Shown piece after piece: positions 50,418-59,771 of a stretch of 64,000 bases of DNA. A program made the translations under genes and the position numbers. This DNA is from Dongshaea marina (lineage in GTDB: Bacteria > Pseudomonadota > Gammaproteobacteria > Enterobacterales > Aeromonadaceae): the NCBI RefSeq assembly GCF_003072645.1, contig NZ_CP028897.1:2059658-2123657 (forward strand), given 5' to 3'. Every line of letters begins with the position of its first letter. The first letter of the stretch is position 1. The notes under the pieces are model-generated. The model was given only the letters and a program-made list of their open reading frames with translations. It searched no databases and was not told the origin of the DNA.

Positions 50418-51374
50418 TCATGAATCGGCTGCAACGGGTGAGTAAAGCTCGGTTTGTGGGTGAAACGCCTGCCAGGCAAACCAGTAGGAGAAGATGTGGG
50501 GGATGAGGCGCCCTTGTTGATCTTTCACCGAGATGACTTCATTCTCCTGACTGAGCTCAAAATGGATCTCCCTTCCCTTAATATGATCTCTTCTCAATTT
50601 ATCTGACGTCTTAAACAGCTCCACCGGGTAGGCTTTAGAGACCCCTTGAGTCTGGATCCCAACCACCAGGGTCTTAGCTGAAAGATCGGTTCTGACCTCT
50701 CCAACCGGAAACATCAGGCTTCCCAAACGATAGTAACCGGCGTAAGGGTCGACCGAATAGTCACGGTTGTAACCTGTGTCATCTGAGAGAACCTCGGTAG
50801 CGGCTTGCTTGCGTTGCCAGTTCTTCCAGGAGATCTGAACCGATGGCAGTTGTTTAAGCGTGGCTCCAGACATGGGACCTGTGATCGCTTTTTCCTTAAG
50901 CTGCGACCAGAGACTGTCGGTCTGGTGGTCGTACAGCAACACATTACTCTTATAGAGCTTGCCAGAGATCCCAAAGGTGTGGGTTTTGCCAGCGATCTTG
51001 CGCTCAAAGACCAGTGCACTCTGGGTTAGGGGGCAGAAGGTGACGACGATAGGCTCTCCTCCCAGGGTGTCATTGACGGCTTCATGCCAGTTGAGGATCT
51101 TGATCGGGTAGGCCCTGGACTGTCCATTGATGGTGACACCGACCACAGGATCGCTGCTCTTGAGATAGCGGGCTTGCCCCGGTGCGATAAATCTGGGCTT
51201 GAGCAGTGCCGGGATCCCATCTTTTGGGGGACCACCCGAGAGAATCTCATTGGGATCAACCAGGGCATTCTCGGTTGCTATCGCCATCTTGGAGTGCTGG
51301 TACCATAAGAAGCACCCAGCAAACAGCAGGATGATTAAACCGAGAATCATCCAACGGATAGAGGAGCTACGCAT
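50418..51374 (-). CDS. DUF3179 domain-containing membrane-anchored protein
   Basis: Protein of 318 residues with one N-terminal hydrophobic helix (about 8-25, IRWMILGLIILLFAGCFLW) that anchors it facing the periplasm. A Cys at about 21 could make it a lipoprotein, but the lipobox is poor. DUF3179 marks: GGPPKDGIPALLKPRFI, GQSRAYPIKILNWHEAVNDTLGGEPIVVTFCPLTQSALVF, FGISGKLYKSNVLLYDHQTDSLWSQL and GVSKAYPVELF. The function of the family is unknown; the conserved CPL motif suggests metal or thiol chemistry. Confidence 0.85.
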   Translation of the reverse strand: MRSSSIRWMILGLIILLFAGCFLWYQHSKMAIATENALVDPNEILSGGPPKDGIPALLKPRFIAPGQARYLKSSDPVVGVTINGQSRAYPIKILNWHEAVNDTLGGEPIVVTFCPLTQSALVFERKIAGKTHTFGISGKLYKSNVLLYDHQTDSLWSQLKEKAITGPMSGATLKQLPSVQISWKNWQRKQAATEVLSDDTGYNRDYSVDPYAGYYRLGSLMFPVGEVRTDLSAKTLVVGIQTQGVSKAYPVELFKTSDKLRRDHIKGREIHFELSQENEVISVKDQQGRLIPHIFSYWFAWQAFHPQTELYSPVAADS

Positions 51375-51487
51375 CCTGTTCCCCTTTGTCGATGAGCCAT
51401 ATCTATGAGACCGAATTTGCCACTAAAATCTTGCGCACTATCCCTGATCTACTCAAACTAAAAACAGGCGAGTAGAGGATTATCACC

Positions 51488-51757
51488 ATGGCAGACGATA
51501 ACTCAGAACTCAGGCTCATGACCGACGAAGAGGTTGAAGAGCAGATCCACCCTAAAAAGAGGGGGGGTGAGCAGAAGCCTTCAGAAGAGTACAGTGGGCC
51601 GGAGCGGCGCAGTGGCAAAGAGCGGCGAACTCAAAGAGACAGGCGAGAGACAGTGCGTTTTGAGCCGGGTGAGGAGAAGGCTGAGCGTCGCTCGGGTCAG
51701 GATCGCCGCAAGAGCGCTGATGAGGACAAGGATACCTGGGATCATCGGGACTTCTGA
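51488..51757 (+). CDS. Small highly charged protein with RRxxxDRR motifs
   Basis: Not a recognised family. 89 residues, very rich in Glu, Arg, Lys and Asp. Acidic N-terminus (DDNSELRLMTDEEVEEQI), then a basic-acidic core with repeated motifs GPERRSGKERRTQRDRRE and ERRSGQDRRKS, and an end WDHRDF. No hydrophobic segment. Start: AGAGGATTATCACC precedes the ATG at 51488. Such RRxxxxRRxxxDRR segments also occur as tails or leaders in other proteobacterial proteins. Probably disordered; could bind nucleic acid or a membrane surface. No partner is evident; it lies between the DUF3179 gene and dsbB. Confidence 0.65.
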   Translation: MADDNSELRLMTDEEVEEQIHPKKRGGEQKPSEEYSGPERRSGKERRTQRDRRETVRFEPGEEKAERRSGQDRRKSADEDKDTWDHRDF

Positions 51758-51797
51758 CTTGAGCTGGGGAGCTGTGTCAGCCCCCATCTCACGAAAG

Positions 51798-52334
51798 CTA
51801 GTTACAATTGCAGCAGCTGTTGCACGCTTTTCTCTTGAACTGCAGCAGGCCGAAGATGAAAAACAGTGCCAGGAACAGGGCAAAGATCCCAACCATCCAC
51901 TGCGGCATAGTCAGGCCTAAAAACTGCCAATCGATCTCGGTGCAGCTACCCAGCGGGGTAAACATCCAGGGAGCGATTTTTTCCAGGGGCATCCAGGAGG
52001 GGAACTGGGCAAATAGCGAGCAGACCTGAAACGGCGATGGATGGAGTTGGATCTGTACGTGCTCCAGTGCAAGCTGCAGGCCGCGAAAGGCACTATAACC
52101 CCACAGCAGAAATCCTATCCAGCGGATCGCGAAAAACCGCGGTGCGATGGCTCCGATTAAGCCAGCCAGCAGGATCCCCAGTACGGCTGCCCGCTCATAA
52201 ACACACATCTCACACGGGCTTAATTTCAGCACGTATTGGAAGAACAGGGCACATAACTCAAGAAACAGAGCGCCGCCTGCCAGTAGCAGCCAGGCGCCTC
52301 TGTGTCGGGTAAATTGGTTCAGATAATCCAGCAT
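51798..52334 (-). CDS. dsbB: Disulfide bond formation protein DsbB
   Basis: Inner-membrane quinone reductase that reoxidises DsbA, 178 residues with four helices. The first redox pair is C41/C44 in SPCEMCVYER and the second is C105/C131 in the periplasmic loop (QVCSLFAQFPSW, PLGSCTEIDWQFLG). The start MLDYLNQFTRHRGAW at 52334 matches the E. coli N-terminus; an in-frame ATG 36 bases upstream would add MNCNLHPTQCDT and is unlikely. Unusual: the cytoplasmic C-terminus ends in ACNSCCNCN, with four extra Cys (171, 174, 175, 177). It lies downstream of nhaB with a strong terminator between, as in E. coli. Confidence 0.95.
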   Translation of the reverse strand: MLDYLNQFTRHRGAWLLLAGGALFLELCALFFQYVLKLSPCEMCVYERAAVLGILLAGLIGAIAPRFFAIRWIGFLLWGYSAFRGLQLALEHVQIQLHPSPFQVCSLFAQFPSWMPLEKIAPWMFTPLGSCTEIDWQFLGLTMPQWMVGIFALFLALFFIFGLLQFKRKACNSCCNCN

Positions 52335-52400
52335 AGTGTCACATTGTGTTGGATGAAGATTGCAATTCAATCATAAAATCATTGAAAAATATATGGGAAA

Positions 52401-52432
52401 ACGCGACCTCAGGCTTTTGCCTGAGGTCGCGT
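52401..52432 (-). terminator. Strong intrinsic terminator after nhaB
   Basis: ACGCGACCTCAGGC (52401-52414) pairs perfectly with GCCTGAGGTCGCGT (52419-52432): 14 bp with a TTTT loop. On the minus strand it is followed by TTTTCCCATATATTTTTC, so it terminates nhaB before dsbB. Confidence 0.93.
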
Positions 52433-52438
52433 TGGAGG

Positions 52439-54028
52439 TTAGTGGGCTGAGCTGGCCGCGTTGGACATCTCACTGAGAGTATGGTGGGAGATGATTCCCC
52501 ACTCATAAAACTGCTGTGTCATCGGATGCAGCAGGAAGGAGATCGCAATCAGGCCCACGATTCCCAGCACGATAGTGTAGGGCAGTGCCATCCAGACCAT
52601 GCGTCCGTATGATAAGCGCAGCAGGGGCGCCAGGGTTGAGGTCAGGAGGAATAGGAATGCAGCCTGACCATTAGGTGTTGCCACCGAGGGCAGGTTGGTT
52701 CCGGTGTTGATCGCAACGGCCAGCATATCAAAGTGATCATTATCGATGACACCATTCATCAGGGCCGCCTTGACCTCATTGATATACACTGTGCCGACAA
52801 ACACATTATCACTGACCATCGATAGCACCCCGTTGGCCAGGTAGAATAGCCATAGATGGTGCTCTTTTTCGACCTGCAATACCCATTGAATGATCGGCTC
52901 GAACAGGTGCTGATCGATAATCACCGCCACGATCACAAAAAACACCGAGAGCAGTGCGGTAAAGGGCAGGGCCTCTTCAAATGCCTTACCGATGGCATGT
53001 TCTTCGGTGACACCGGTAAAGGCCGACGCCAGAATAATGACCGACAGACCGATCAGGCCCACGGCAGCCAGATGCAGAGCCAGAGCCACGATCAGCCACA
53101 GAGCGATCACCCCCTGGATAATGAGTTTGGCATAATCCTTATGGGACATGTGGGAGTCCTGGTGCTCATCATACTCCAGGATGATGTGGCGGACACTTTC
53201 CGGGAGCTTGTCACCATAGCCAAACCAATGGGTTTTCTCGAGAATGGCGCAGGTGATGAGTCCACAGATCAAAACCGGGAAGGTGACCGGAGACATGCGG
53301 ATCGCGAACTCGACAAAGTGCCAGCCGGCACGCTCGCCGATGATCAGATTTTGCGGCTCTCCGACCAGGGTACAGACGCCCCCCAAAGCGGTTCCTATGG
53401 CGGCATGCATCATCAGACTGCGCAGGAAAGCTCGAAACTGATCCAGATCGCGGCGCTTAAGCTCATGCAGATCATGGTCGTGGCTGTGATCGTGATCATC
53501 ATGGGTGAAGTGTTTGCCGGAAGCAACCTTGTGGTAGATGGCATAGAAGCCAACCGCGACACTAATGATCACCGCAATGACCGTCAGTGCATCAAGGAAT
53601 GCTGAGAGCACAGCGGCGGCGAAGCAAAATGCCACTGACAGTGCTATCTTGGAGCGGATCCGCACCAAGAGTTTGGTGAACAGATACAGCAACAGATCTT
53701 TCATGAAGTAGATGCCGGCAACCATGAAGATCAGCAGCAGCAACACTTCGATATTTGCAATCAATTCATGTTTGACCTGGGCCGGACTCGTCATGCCAAT
53801 AATCACGGCCTCAATGGCCAGCAGCCCCCCGGGCTGCAGCGGGTAGCACTTGAGCGCCATCGCCAGTGTCATGATGAACTGGATCACTAGTAACCATCCT
53901 GCGACAAAGGGGTTGAGCCAGAACAAAATGGGGTTAATGACCAGACAGGCTATGATGGTGTACTTGTACCATCGTGGCGAGTGTCCTAGGAAGTTGTGCC
54001 CAAAGGCACGTCCTAAACTGATAGCCAT
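52439..54028 (-). CDS. nhaB: Na+/H+ antiporter NhaB
   Basis: Sodium-proton antiporter of the inner membrane, 529 residues (E. coli NhaB, 513). [17 protein letters not shown] at the N-terminus, [76 protein letters not shown] and [26 protein letters not shown] match the family. A His/Asp-rich insert ([15 protein letters not shown], about residues 176-190) sits in a cytoplasmic loop and makes it longer than E. coli NhaB. Divergent from fadR; the shared 241-base gap carries a FadR-like site. Confidence 0.96.
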   Translation of the reverse strand: MAISLGRAFGHNFLGHSPRWYKYTIIACLVINPILFWLNPFVAGWLLVIQFIMTLAMALKCYPLQPGGLLAIEAVIIGMTSPAQVKHELIANIEVLLLLIFMVAGIYFMKDLLLYLFTKLLVRIRSKIALSVAFCFAAAVLSAFLDALTVIAVIISVAVGFYAIYHKVASGKHFTHDDHDHSHDHDLHELKRRDLDQFRAFLRSLMMHAAIGTALGGVCTLVGEPQNLIIGERAGWHFVEFAIRMSPVTFPVLICGLITCAILEKTHWFGYGDKLPESVRHIILEYDEHQDSHMSHKDYAKLIIQGVIALWLIVALALHLAAVGLIGLSVIILASAFTGVTEEHAIGKAFEEALPFTALLSVFFVIVAVIIDQHLFEPIIQWVLQVEKEHHLWLFYLANGVLSMVSDNVFVGTVYINEVKAALMNGVIDNDHFDMLAVAINTGTNLPSVATPNGQAAFLFLLTSTLAPLLRLSYGRMVWMALPYTIVLGIVGLIAISFLLHPMTQQFYEWGIISHHTLSEMSNAASSAH

Positions 54029-54182
54029 AGTATGTTATGTCCCTGTTTAGTGTGAAACCAAAATTAAAAGTGTTTGGGCTTATCGCCTTATAGTTATCTC
54101 TTTTGCCCTTTATTATTCTTAGCCTAGTTCAAAACTAGTTGATTCAGAAAGGGAATGTCATCTTATTCTAAACAGGCCGGTC

Positions 54183-54199
54183 AACTGGTCGCACCAGAC
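54183..54199 (+). promoter_or_regulatory. Putative FadR operator in the nhaB-fadR gap
   Basis: AACTGGTCGCACCAGAC resembles the known FadR consensus AACTGGTCNGACCNGTT and contains the perfect inverted repeat CTGGT-CGC-ACCAG. It lies 70 bases upstream of the fadR start and 155 bases from the nhaB start. It suggests autoregulation of fadR by its own product, released by long-chain acyl-CoA. The spacing of the half-sites is slightly off the consensus, so affinity is uncertain. Confidence 0.6.
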
Positions 54200-54269
54200 T
54201 TGTTATCGTTTACTGCCCTTTGTTATTATCGCCGGATTGTCGCTATTCCTTGCTAAGAGACGGCTGTAG

Positions 54270-55001
54270 ATGGTCATTAGAGCTCAGAGCCCTGCCGGCT
54301 TTGCTGAAGAGTATATTATCGAATCAATCTGGAAGAACCGATTTGCGCCGGGAACAGTGTTACCTGCCGAGCGTGAGCTTTCCGAGCTCATCGGGGTGAC
54401 CCGGACCACCTTGCGTGAAGTCTTGCAACGCCTTGCCCGGGATGGCTGGCTAAAGATTCAACATGGCAAACCAACCCGGGTCAACGATTTCTGGTCCTGT
54501 GTCGGGCTTAATGTGCTGGAGACCCTGATTCGTCTTAATTCGGTGCAGGCCGAGGTGGCGGCCATGAGTCAACAGGTGCTTGAAGCTGTGATGCAAACCC
54601 GGACTCTTTACCTGGAAGGTGTGGCTGCTGATGTCAAAGAACCATTGTTGCGGCTGCTGAGTGAGCTCGACTCACTCGAAGATACCGGGGCTGAGTACCA
54701 GGCATTTGAGCTGAGCTTTTGTGAACTGATTCAACAACATGCCGGTAACTGTGCCTACCGCCTGATGTTCAACGGACTGAGGTCTCTGTACCAGAGGGTT
54801 TGTGAGTTTTACTTTTCCGAGCCCGAAGCGAGACAGGCCGCTTTTGATTACTGGTCTGAGCTTGGGGTGAAGCTGGGGGAGGGCTCTTATGAGGTGATTC
54901 CAACCCTTCAGGCAGAGTATGCCCAAAGGGTTGGAGATTTGTGGAGCCGGATGAGTGAGCGGTTACCCGTTCAATTTCCGGAGCAGACGGCTGGCATCTA
55001 G
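54270..55001 (+). CDS. fadR: Fatty-acid metabolism regulator FadR
   Basis: GntR-family regulator of 243 residues (E. coli FadR, 239). The winged HTH has SIWKNRFAPGTVLPAERELSELIGVTRTTLREVLQRLARDGWLKIQHGKPTRVN, and the acyl-CoA-binding domain begins FWSCVGLNVLETLIRL. It represses fatty-acid degradation and activates fab genes until acyl-CoA binds. The stop codon (TAG, 54999-55001) and the stop of convergent ycgB share the palindrome CTAG. Order nhaB-fadR-ycgB is the same as in E. coli. Confidence 0.96.
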   Translation: MVIRAQSPAGFAEEYIIESIWKNRFAPGTVLPAERELSELIGVTRTTLREVLQRLARDGWLKIQHGKPTRVNDFWSCVGLNVLETLIRLNSVQAEVAAMSQQVLEAVMQTRTLYLEGVAADVKEPLLRLLSELDSLEDTGAEYQAFELSFCELIQQHAGNCAYRLMFNGLRSLYQRVCEFYFSEPEARQAAFDYWSELGVKLGEGSYEVIPTLQAEYAQRVGDLWSRMSERLPVQFPEQTAGI

Positions 55002-56539
55002 CTTGTCGCTGCTTTCTCACTCGCAGCTTCGGTCTCGGCCGGGCACTGAGCGATGATTTCGGTTTTACCGCTATCATCCTCCTGCTCCAGTATCACCTTG
55101 AATCCCCACAGCTGATACAGGTGCTTGATCACCTCCTCTTTGCTGTCAGCCAGCGGGATCCGGTTATGGGGGCGATAGCGCAAGGTTAGTGAGCGATCGC
55201 CCCTGATGGCGACGTTAAACACCTGAATATTGGGTTCAAGATTACTCAGGTTGTACTGCTGAGCCATGGTGTTGCGCAGCCGGCGATAGCCCTCTTCGTT
55301 GTGGATCGCGGTGACACTCAGATAGGATTTCTGATCATCGTCCTCCACCGAGAACAGCTTAAGATCCCGCATCACCTTGGGTGACAGGAACTGGCTGATA
55401 AAGCTCTCATCCTTGAAGTTCTGCATCGCAAAATGCAGGGTTTCGATCCAGTCACTGCCCGCAAAATCCGGGAACCAGTATTTATCCTCTTCGGTTGGCT
55501 CTTCACAGATCCGTCGCAGATCCTGGAACATCGCAAACCCTAAGGCGTAAGGATTGATCCCTGAATAGTAGGGGCTGTTATAGGGGGGCTGATAGATCAC
55601 GTTGGTATGACTGTGCAGCACCTCCATCATGAAACGATCGCTCAGTTTCCCCTCATCATAGAGGTGATTGAGGATGGTGTAGTGCCAGAAGGTGGCCCAG
55701 CCCTCGTTCATCACCTGAGTCTGCTTTTGCGGGTAGAAATACTGACTTATTTTGCGAACAATCCGCACCAGCTCACGCTGCCAGGGCTCCAGGAAAGGTG
55801 CATTTTTCTCAATGAAATAGAGAATATTCTCCTGAGGCTCCGAAGGGTATCGAGCCTCCTGCTGCTCGGTACTCTCCTTTTGCTTGGGAAGGGTCTTCCA
55901 CAAGGCGTTGACCTGGCTTTGCAGATACTCTTCGCGCGCCTTCTGACGTCGCTTCTCTTCGGCAAGAGAAAGCTTTTGTGGCCGCTTGTAGCGGTCAACC
56001 CCATAGTTCATCAGGGCGTGGCAGGCATCCAGCAGGCGTTCAACCTCATCGATCCCATATTTCTCTTCGCACTCAGAGATGTAGTTCTTGGCAAACAACA
56101 GGTAGTCGATGATGGAGCTGGCATCGGTCCAGGCCTTGAACAGATAGTTGTTCTTGAAAAACGAGTTGTGGCCATAGCAGGCATGGGCGATCACCAGTGC
56201 CTGCATCGGCATGGTGTTCTCCTCCATCAGGTAGGAGATACAGGGATCGGAGTTGATCACTATCTCGTAGGCCAACCCCATCTGACCACGCTTGTAGTTT
56301 TGCTCGGTCTGGATGAATTTTTTACCAAAGGTCCAGTGATGGTAGCCGATGGGCATCCCGACACTGGAGTAGGCATCCATCATCTGCTCAGCGGTGATCA
56401 CCTCGATCTGATTCGGATAGGTGTCGAGACGATAATGCTCGGCCACCTTTTGGATCTCTTCGTGGTACTCCTGCAGCAGTGGAAACGTCCAGTCAGGCCC
56501 GTCATCCAGGCGTATAACTTTTTTCTTTCTGGGCATCAT
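54998..56539 (-). CDS. ycgB: SpoVR-family protein YcgB
   Basis: SpoVR-family protein of 513 residues (E. coli YcgB, 510). DGPDWTFPLLQEYHEEIQKVAEHYRLDTYPNQIEVITAEQMMDAYSSVGMPIGYHHW at the N-terminus, SYLMEENTMPMQALVIAHACYGHNSFFKNNYLF, NEGWATFWHYTILNHLYDEGKL and NPYALGFAMFQDLRRI are characteristic. Six bases after the yeaH stop, so ycgB is the last gene of a yeaG-yeaH-ycgB operon; in E. coli ycgB is at a different locus. The family is linked to stationary phase and starvation together with YeaG/YeaH; biochemical activity is unknown. The HxxxH-type His pattern suggests a metal site. Confidence 0.95.
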   Translation of the reverse strand: MMPRKKKVIRLDDGPDWTFPLLQEYHEEIQKVAEHYRLDTYPNQIEVITAEQMMDAYSSVGMPIGYHHWTFGKKFIQTEQNYKRGQMGLAYEIVINSDPCISYLMEENTMPMQALVIAHACYGHNSFFKNNYLFKAWTDASSIIDYLLFAKNYISECEEKYGIDEVERLLDACHALMNYGVDRYKRPQKLSLAEEKRRQKAREEYLQSQVNALWKTLPKQKESTEQQEARYPSEPQENILYFIEKNAPFLEPWQRELVRIVRKISQYFYPQKQTQVMNEGWATFWHYTILNHLYDEGKLSDRFMMEVLHSHTNVIYQPPYNSPYYSGINPYALGFAMFQDLRRICEEPTEEDKYWFPDFAGSDWIETLHFAMQNFKDESFISQFLSPKVMRDLKLFSVEDDDQKSYLSVTAIHNEEGYRRLRNTMAQQYNLSNLEPNIQVFNVAIRGDRSLTLRYRPHNRIPLADSKEEVIKHLYQLWGFKVILEQEDDSGKTEIIAQCPAETEAASEKAATS

Positions 56540-56545
56540 CTCTCC

Positions 56546-57823
56546 TTACGAGGCTGCCTTGACGCTCTGTTTCTTATAGAGCTCGCGGAACACCGGATAG
56601 ATATCTTCCTGCTGACGAATGTGCTCCATGGCAAAGCTTGGATATTCCTGAGCCACAGTCTCATATTCATGCCACAGGGTCTGATGGGCCCGGTTGGTGA
56701 TCTCGATATAGTTAAAATAACGAACAAACGGCATGATCTGCTTGGTCAGAAGCTCCCGGCACAGGGGAGAGTCATCGGCCCAGTTATCGCCATCCGATGC
56801 CTGGGCGGCATAGATGTTCCACTGATCGGCCGGGTAGCGCTCCTCCATCACCTCGATCATCAGTTTCAGAGCGCTGGAAACTATGGTGCCACCGGTTTCC
56901 TGTGAGTAGAAAAACTCATGCTCATCCACCTCTTTGGCCTGGGTGTGGTGGCGGATAAATACGATCTCAACATTCTCATAGGTGCGGGTCAGGAACAGAT
57001 AGAGCAGCAGATAAAAACGCTTCGCCATATCCTTGGTCGCCTGATCCATCGAGCCGGAGACATCCATCAGGCAGAACATCACTGCCTGGGTGGAGGGGAC
57101 TGGCCGCTTCACAAAGTTGTTGTAGCGAAGATCAAAGGTGTCGATAAAAGGCACCGCGCCGATGCGTCGCTTCAGATCCTCGATCTCACTCTCTATCGCT
57201 TCAATTTCGGTAACATCTGCGCCATTTTTCTTTTGCTCAGACAACAGCTCTTCGAGCTCTCGCAGGCGTCGGCGTTTGCCGGACTGCAGAGCTACCCGTC
57301 GCGCCAGGGAGTTTTGCAAAGAGCGAACAATATTGATGTTGGCCGGTACCCCGTCGGCGGTAAAGCCAGCCCGGAAGGTCTTGTATTCAACCAACTTATT
57401 CAGCTGGTTTTGTTGCAGGTTCGGTAGCTCCAGATCATCGAATAATAGATCCAGGTATTCATCCTTGGAGATCTGAAATACGAAGTCATCGTCACCTTCA
57501 CCCTGATTACTGGCCTGTCCTTCACCTGAGCCCTGACCCTGACCACCCTGGGGACGATCGATCCGATCGCCCGGGGTGAACTTGTCATTGCCGGGGTGAG
57601 CACGCTCGCGCTCACCCCCCTGGCCCTGGTGGAAGACTGGCTCGGAGATGTCGCGGGTTGGGATCCCGACACTCTCTCCATTCTCCAGATCCTGGACGCT
57701 ACGCTTGGTCACAGCATCGGAGATCGCTTTTTTGATCTGCTGCTTATGGCGGCGAATAAAGCGCTGTCGGTTGACAGCACTCTTATTCTTACCATTAAGC
57801 CGGCGGTCAATAAAATGCGCCAT
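56546..57823 (-). CDS. yeaH: YeaH/YhbH-family protein (DUF444)
   Basis: Protein of 425 residues (E. coli YeaH, 427). N-terminus [38 protein letters not shown]; a Gly/Gln-rich low-complexity stretch ([18 protein letters not shown]); then a von Willebrand A-like domain with a MIDAS-type [19 protein letters not shown] and [31 protein letters not shown]. It accompanies the kinase YeaG almost everywhere it occurs, probably as an adaptor or substrate. It starts 25 bases after the yeaG stop. Confidence 0.95.
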   Translation of the reverse strand: MAHFIDRRLNGKNKSAVNRQRFIRRHKQQIKKAISDAVTKRSVQDLENGESVGIPTRDISEPVFHQGQGGERERAHPGNDKFTPGDRIDRPQGGQGQGSGEGQASNQGEGDDDFVFQISKDEYLDLLFDDLELPNLQQNQLNKLVEYKTFRAGFTADGVPANINIVRSLQNSLARRVALQSGKRRRLRELEELLSEQKKNGADVTEIEAIESEIEDLKRRIGAVPFIDTFDLRYNNFVKRPVPSTQAVMFCLMDVSGSMDQATKDMAKRFYLLLYLFLTRTYENVEIVFIRHHTQAKEVDEHEFFYSQETGGTIVSSALKLMIEVMEERYPADQWNIYAAQASDGDNWADDSPLCRELLTKQIMPFVRYFNYIEITNRAHQTLWHEYETVAQEYPSFAMEHIRQQEDIYPVFRELYKKQSVKAAS

Positions 57824-57848
57824 ACTTCCTCCTTCTCACATCCGGGGA

Positions 57849-59771
57849 TCAGGATGATTTACGCACACGCAGATACCAGTCGGAGAGGAGGCGAACCTGC
57901 TTGCGGGTATACCCTTTTTCCATCATGCGAGCTACAAAATCGTCGTGCTTCTTCTGCTCTTCGGTCGAGGTCTTGGAGTTGAAGGAGATCACCGGCAACA
58001 GCTCTTCTGTGTTGGAGAACATCTTCTTCTCGATCACGGTTCTGAGCTTTTCATAGCTGGTCCACTTCGGATTCTTACCTGCGTTGTTGGCGCGGGCACG
58101 CAGCACGAAGTTGACTATCTCGTTGCGGAAGTCTTTCGGGTTGCTGATCCCGGCTGGCTTCTCAATTTTCTCCAGCTCGTTGTTCAGTGCCGCCCGGTCA
58201 AATAGCTGCCCGGTTTCCGGATCGCGATACTCCTGATCCTGGATCCAGAAGTCGGCATAGGTCACATAGCGATCAAAGATGTTCTGACCGTACTCTGAGT
58301 AGGACTCAAGGTAGGCGGTCTGGATCTCTTTGCCGATAAACTCCACATACTTGGGCGTCAGATAACCCTTGATGAACTCCAGGTAACGATCATGGGTCTC
58401 CTGAGGGAACTGCTCACGTTCGATCTGCTGCTCCAGCACATAGAAGAGGTGAACCGGGTTGGCGGCAACCTCGGTGTGATCGAAGTTAAATACCCGCGAC
58501 AGGATCTTAAAGGCAAAGCGGGTCGAAAGGCCGTTCATTCCCTCATCGATGCCGGAGAAGTCACGGTACTCCTGGTAGGATTTTGCCTTGGGATCCGTGT
58601 CTTTGAGGCTTTCACCATCATAGACTCGCATCTTGGAATAGATGCTGGAGTTCTCAGGGTTCTTCAGGCGTGACAGCACAGAGAAGTTGGCCAAAAGCTT
58701 GAGAGTTCCCGGGGCACACTTGGCATCGGTCAGCTCGGAGTTGCGCAGCAGCTTCTCGTAAATCTTAACTTCTTCAGAGCAGCGCAGGCAGTAAGGAACC
58801 TTGACGATGAAGACCCTGTCCAGGAATGCCTCATTGTTCTTGTTGTTCCTGAAGTGTTGCCATTCCGACTCGTTAGAGTGAGCCAGGATGATCCCGTCAA
58901 AGGGCAGGGCCGACAGACCTTCGGTTCCGTTGTAGTTGCCCTCCTGGGTCGCCGTCAGCAGAGGATGCAGCACCTTGATTGGTGCCTTAAACATCTCCAC
59001 AAACTCCATCAGGCCCTGGTTAGATTTACACAGGGCGCCGGAGTAGCTGTAGGCATCGGCGTCATCCTGAGCAAAGTGTTCCAGCTGGCGAATATCAACC
59101 TTACCGACCAGGGAGGAGATATCCTGGTTGTTCTCATCGCCGGGCTCTGTCTTGGAGACCGCGATCTGATCCAGGATCGATGGGTGGACCTTCTCGACCT
59201 TGAACTTGGTGATGTCGCCGCCATATTCGTGCAGGCGCTTAGCCGCCCAGGGCGACATGATGGGGCGCAGGTAACGACGCGGGATCCCATACTCTTTTTC
59301 CAGGAGCTCACCATCCTCCTCTTCATTGAACAGGCAGAAGGGGTGATCGCTCACCGGTGAGCCCTTGATGCGATAGATTGGCATCTTTTGCATTAATGCC
59401 TTTAACTTCTCGGCCAGAGAGGACTTACCGCCGCCCACCGGACCCAGCAGATAGAGGATCTGTTTCTTCTCTTCCAGCCCCTGGGCGGAGTGTTTGAGAT
59501 AGGAAACGATCTGCTCAATCGCATCTTCCATACCGTAGAAGTCTTTGAACGCCGGGTAGCGTGCGATAATACGGTTGGAGAAGATGCGGCTCAGACGTGG
59601 ATCCAGCGAGGTGTCTACCATCTCGGGATCACCAATGGCAGCAAGCAGACGCTCCGCTGCAGATGCATAACACAGTCGATCCTCCTTACAGAGGTTCAGA
59701 AACTCTTGCAGGGTTAATTCTTCTTCCCTGGCTTCCTCATAGCGTTGCTGATAGTGTTCGAAGATGCCCAT
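57849..59771 (-). CDS. yeaG: PrkA-family serine protein kinase YeaG
   Basis: Protein of 640 residues (E. coli YeaG, 644). N-terminal AAA domain with Walker A YLLGPVGGGKSSLAEKLKALM and Walker B-like PFDGIILAHSNESEW; the C-terminal PrkA domain has NGLSTRFAFKILSRVFNFD and KYVEFIGKEIQTAYLESYSEYGQNIFDRYVTYADFWIQDQEYRDPETGQLF. In E. coli it is induced under nitrogen starvation and stationary phase. First gene of the yeaG-yeaH-ycgB operon. The family is described as a Ser/Thr kinase. Confidence 0.96.
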   Translation of the reverse strand: MGIFEHYQQRYEEAREEELTLQEFLNLCKEDRLCYASAAERLLAAIGDPEMVDTSLDPRLSRIFSNRIIARYPAFKDFYGMEDAIEQIVSYLKHSAQGLEEKKQILYLLGPVGGGKSSLAEKLKALMQKMPIYRIKGSPVSDHPFCLFNEEEDGELLEKEYGIPRRYLRPIMSPWAAKRLHEYGGDITKFKVEKVHPSILDQIAVSKTEPGDENNQDISSLVGKVDIRQLEHFAQDDADAYSYSGALCKSNQGLMEFVEMFKAPIKVLHPLLTATQEGNYNGTEGLSALPFDGIILAHSNESEWQHFRNNKNNEAFLDRVFIVKVPYCLRCSEEVKIYEKLLRNSELTDAKCAPGTLKLLANFSVLSRLKNPENSSIYSKMRVYDGESLKDTDPKAKSYQEYRDFSGIDEGMNGLSTRFAFKILSRVFNFDHTEVAANPVHLFYVLEQQIEREQFPQETHDRYLEFIKGYLTPKYVEFIGKEIQTAYLESYSEYGQNIFDRYVTYADFWIQDQEYRDPETGQLFDRAALNNELEKIEKPAGISNPKDFRNEIVNFVLRARANNAGKNPKWTSYEKLRTVIEKKMFSNTEELLPVISFNSKTSTEEQKKHDDFVARMMEKGYTRKQVRLLSDWYLRVRKSS

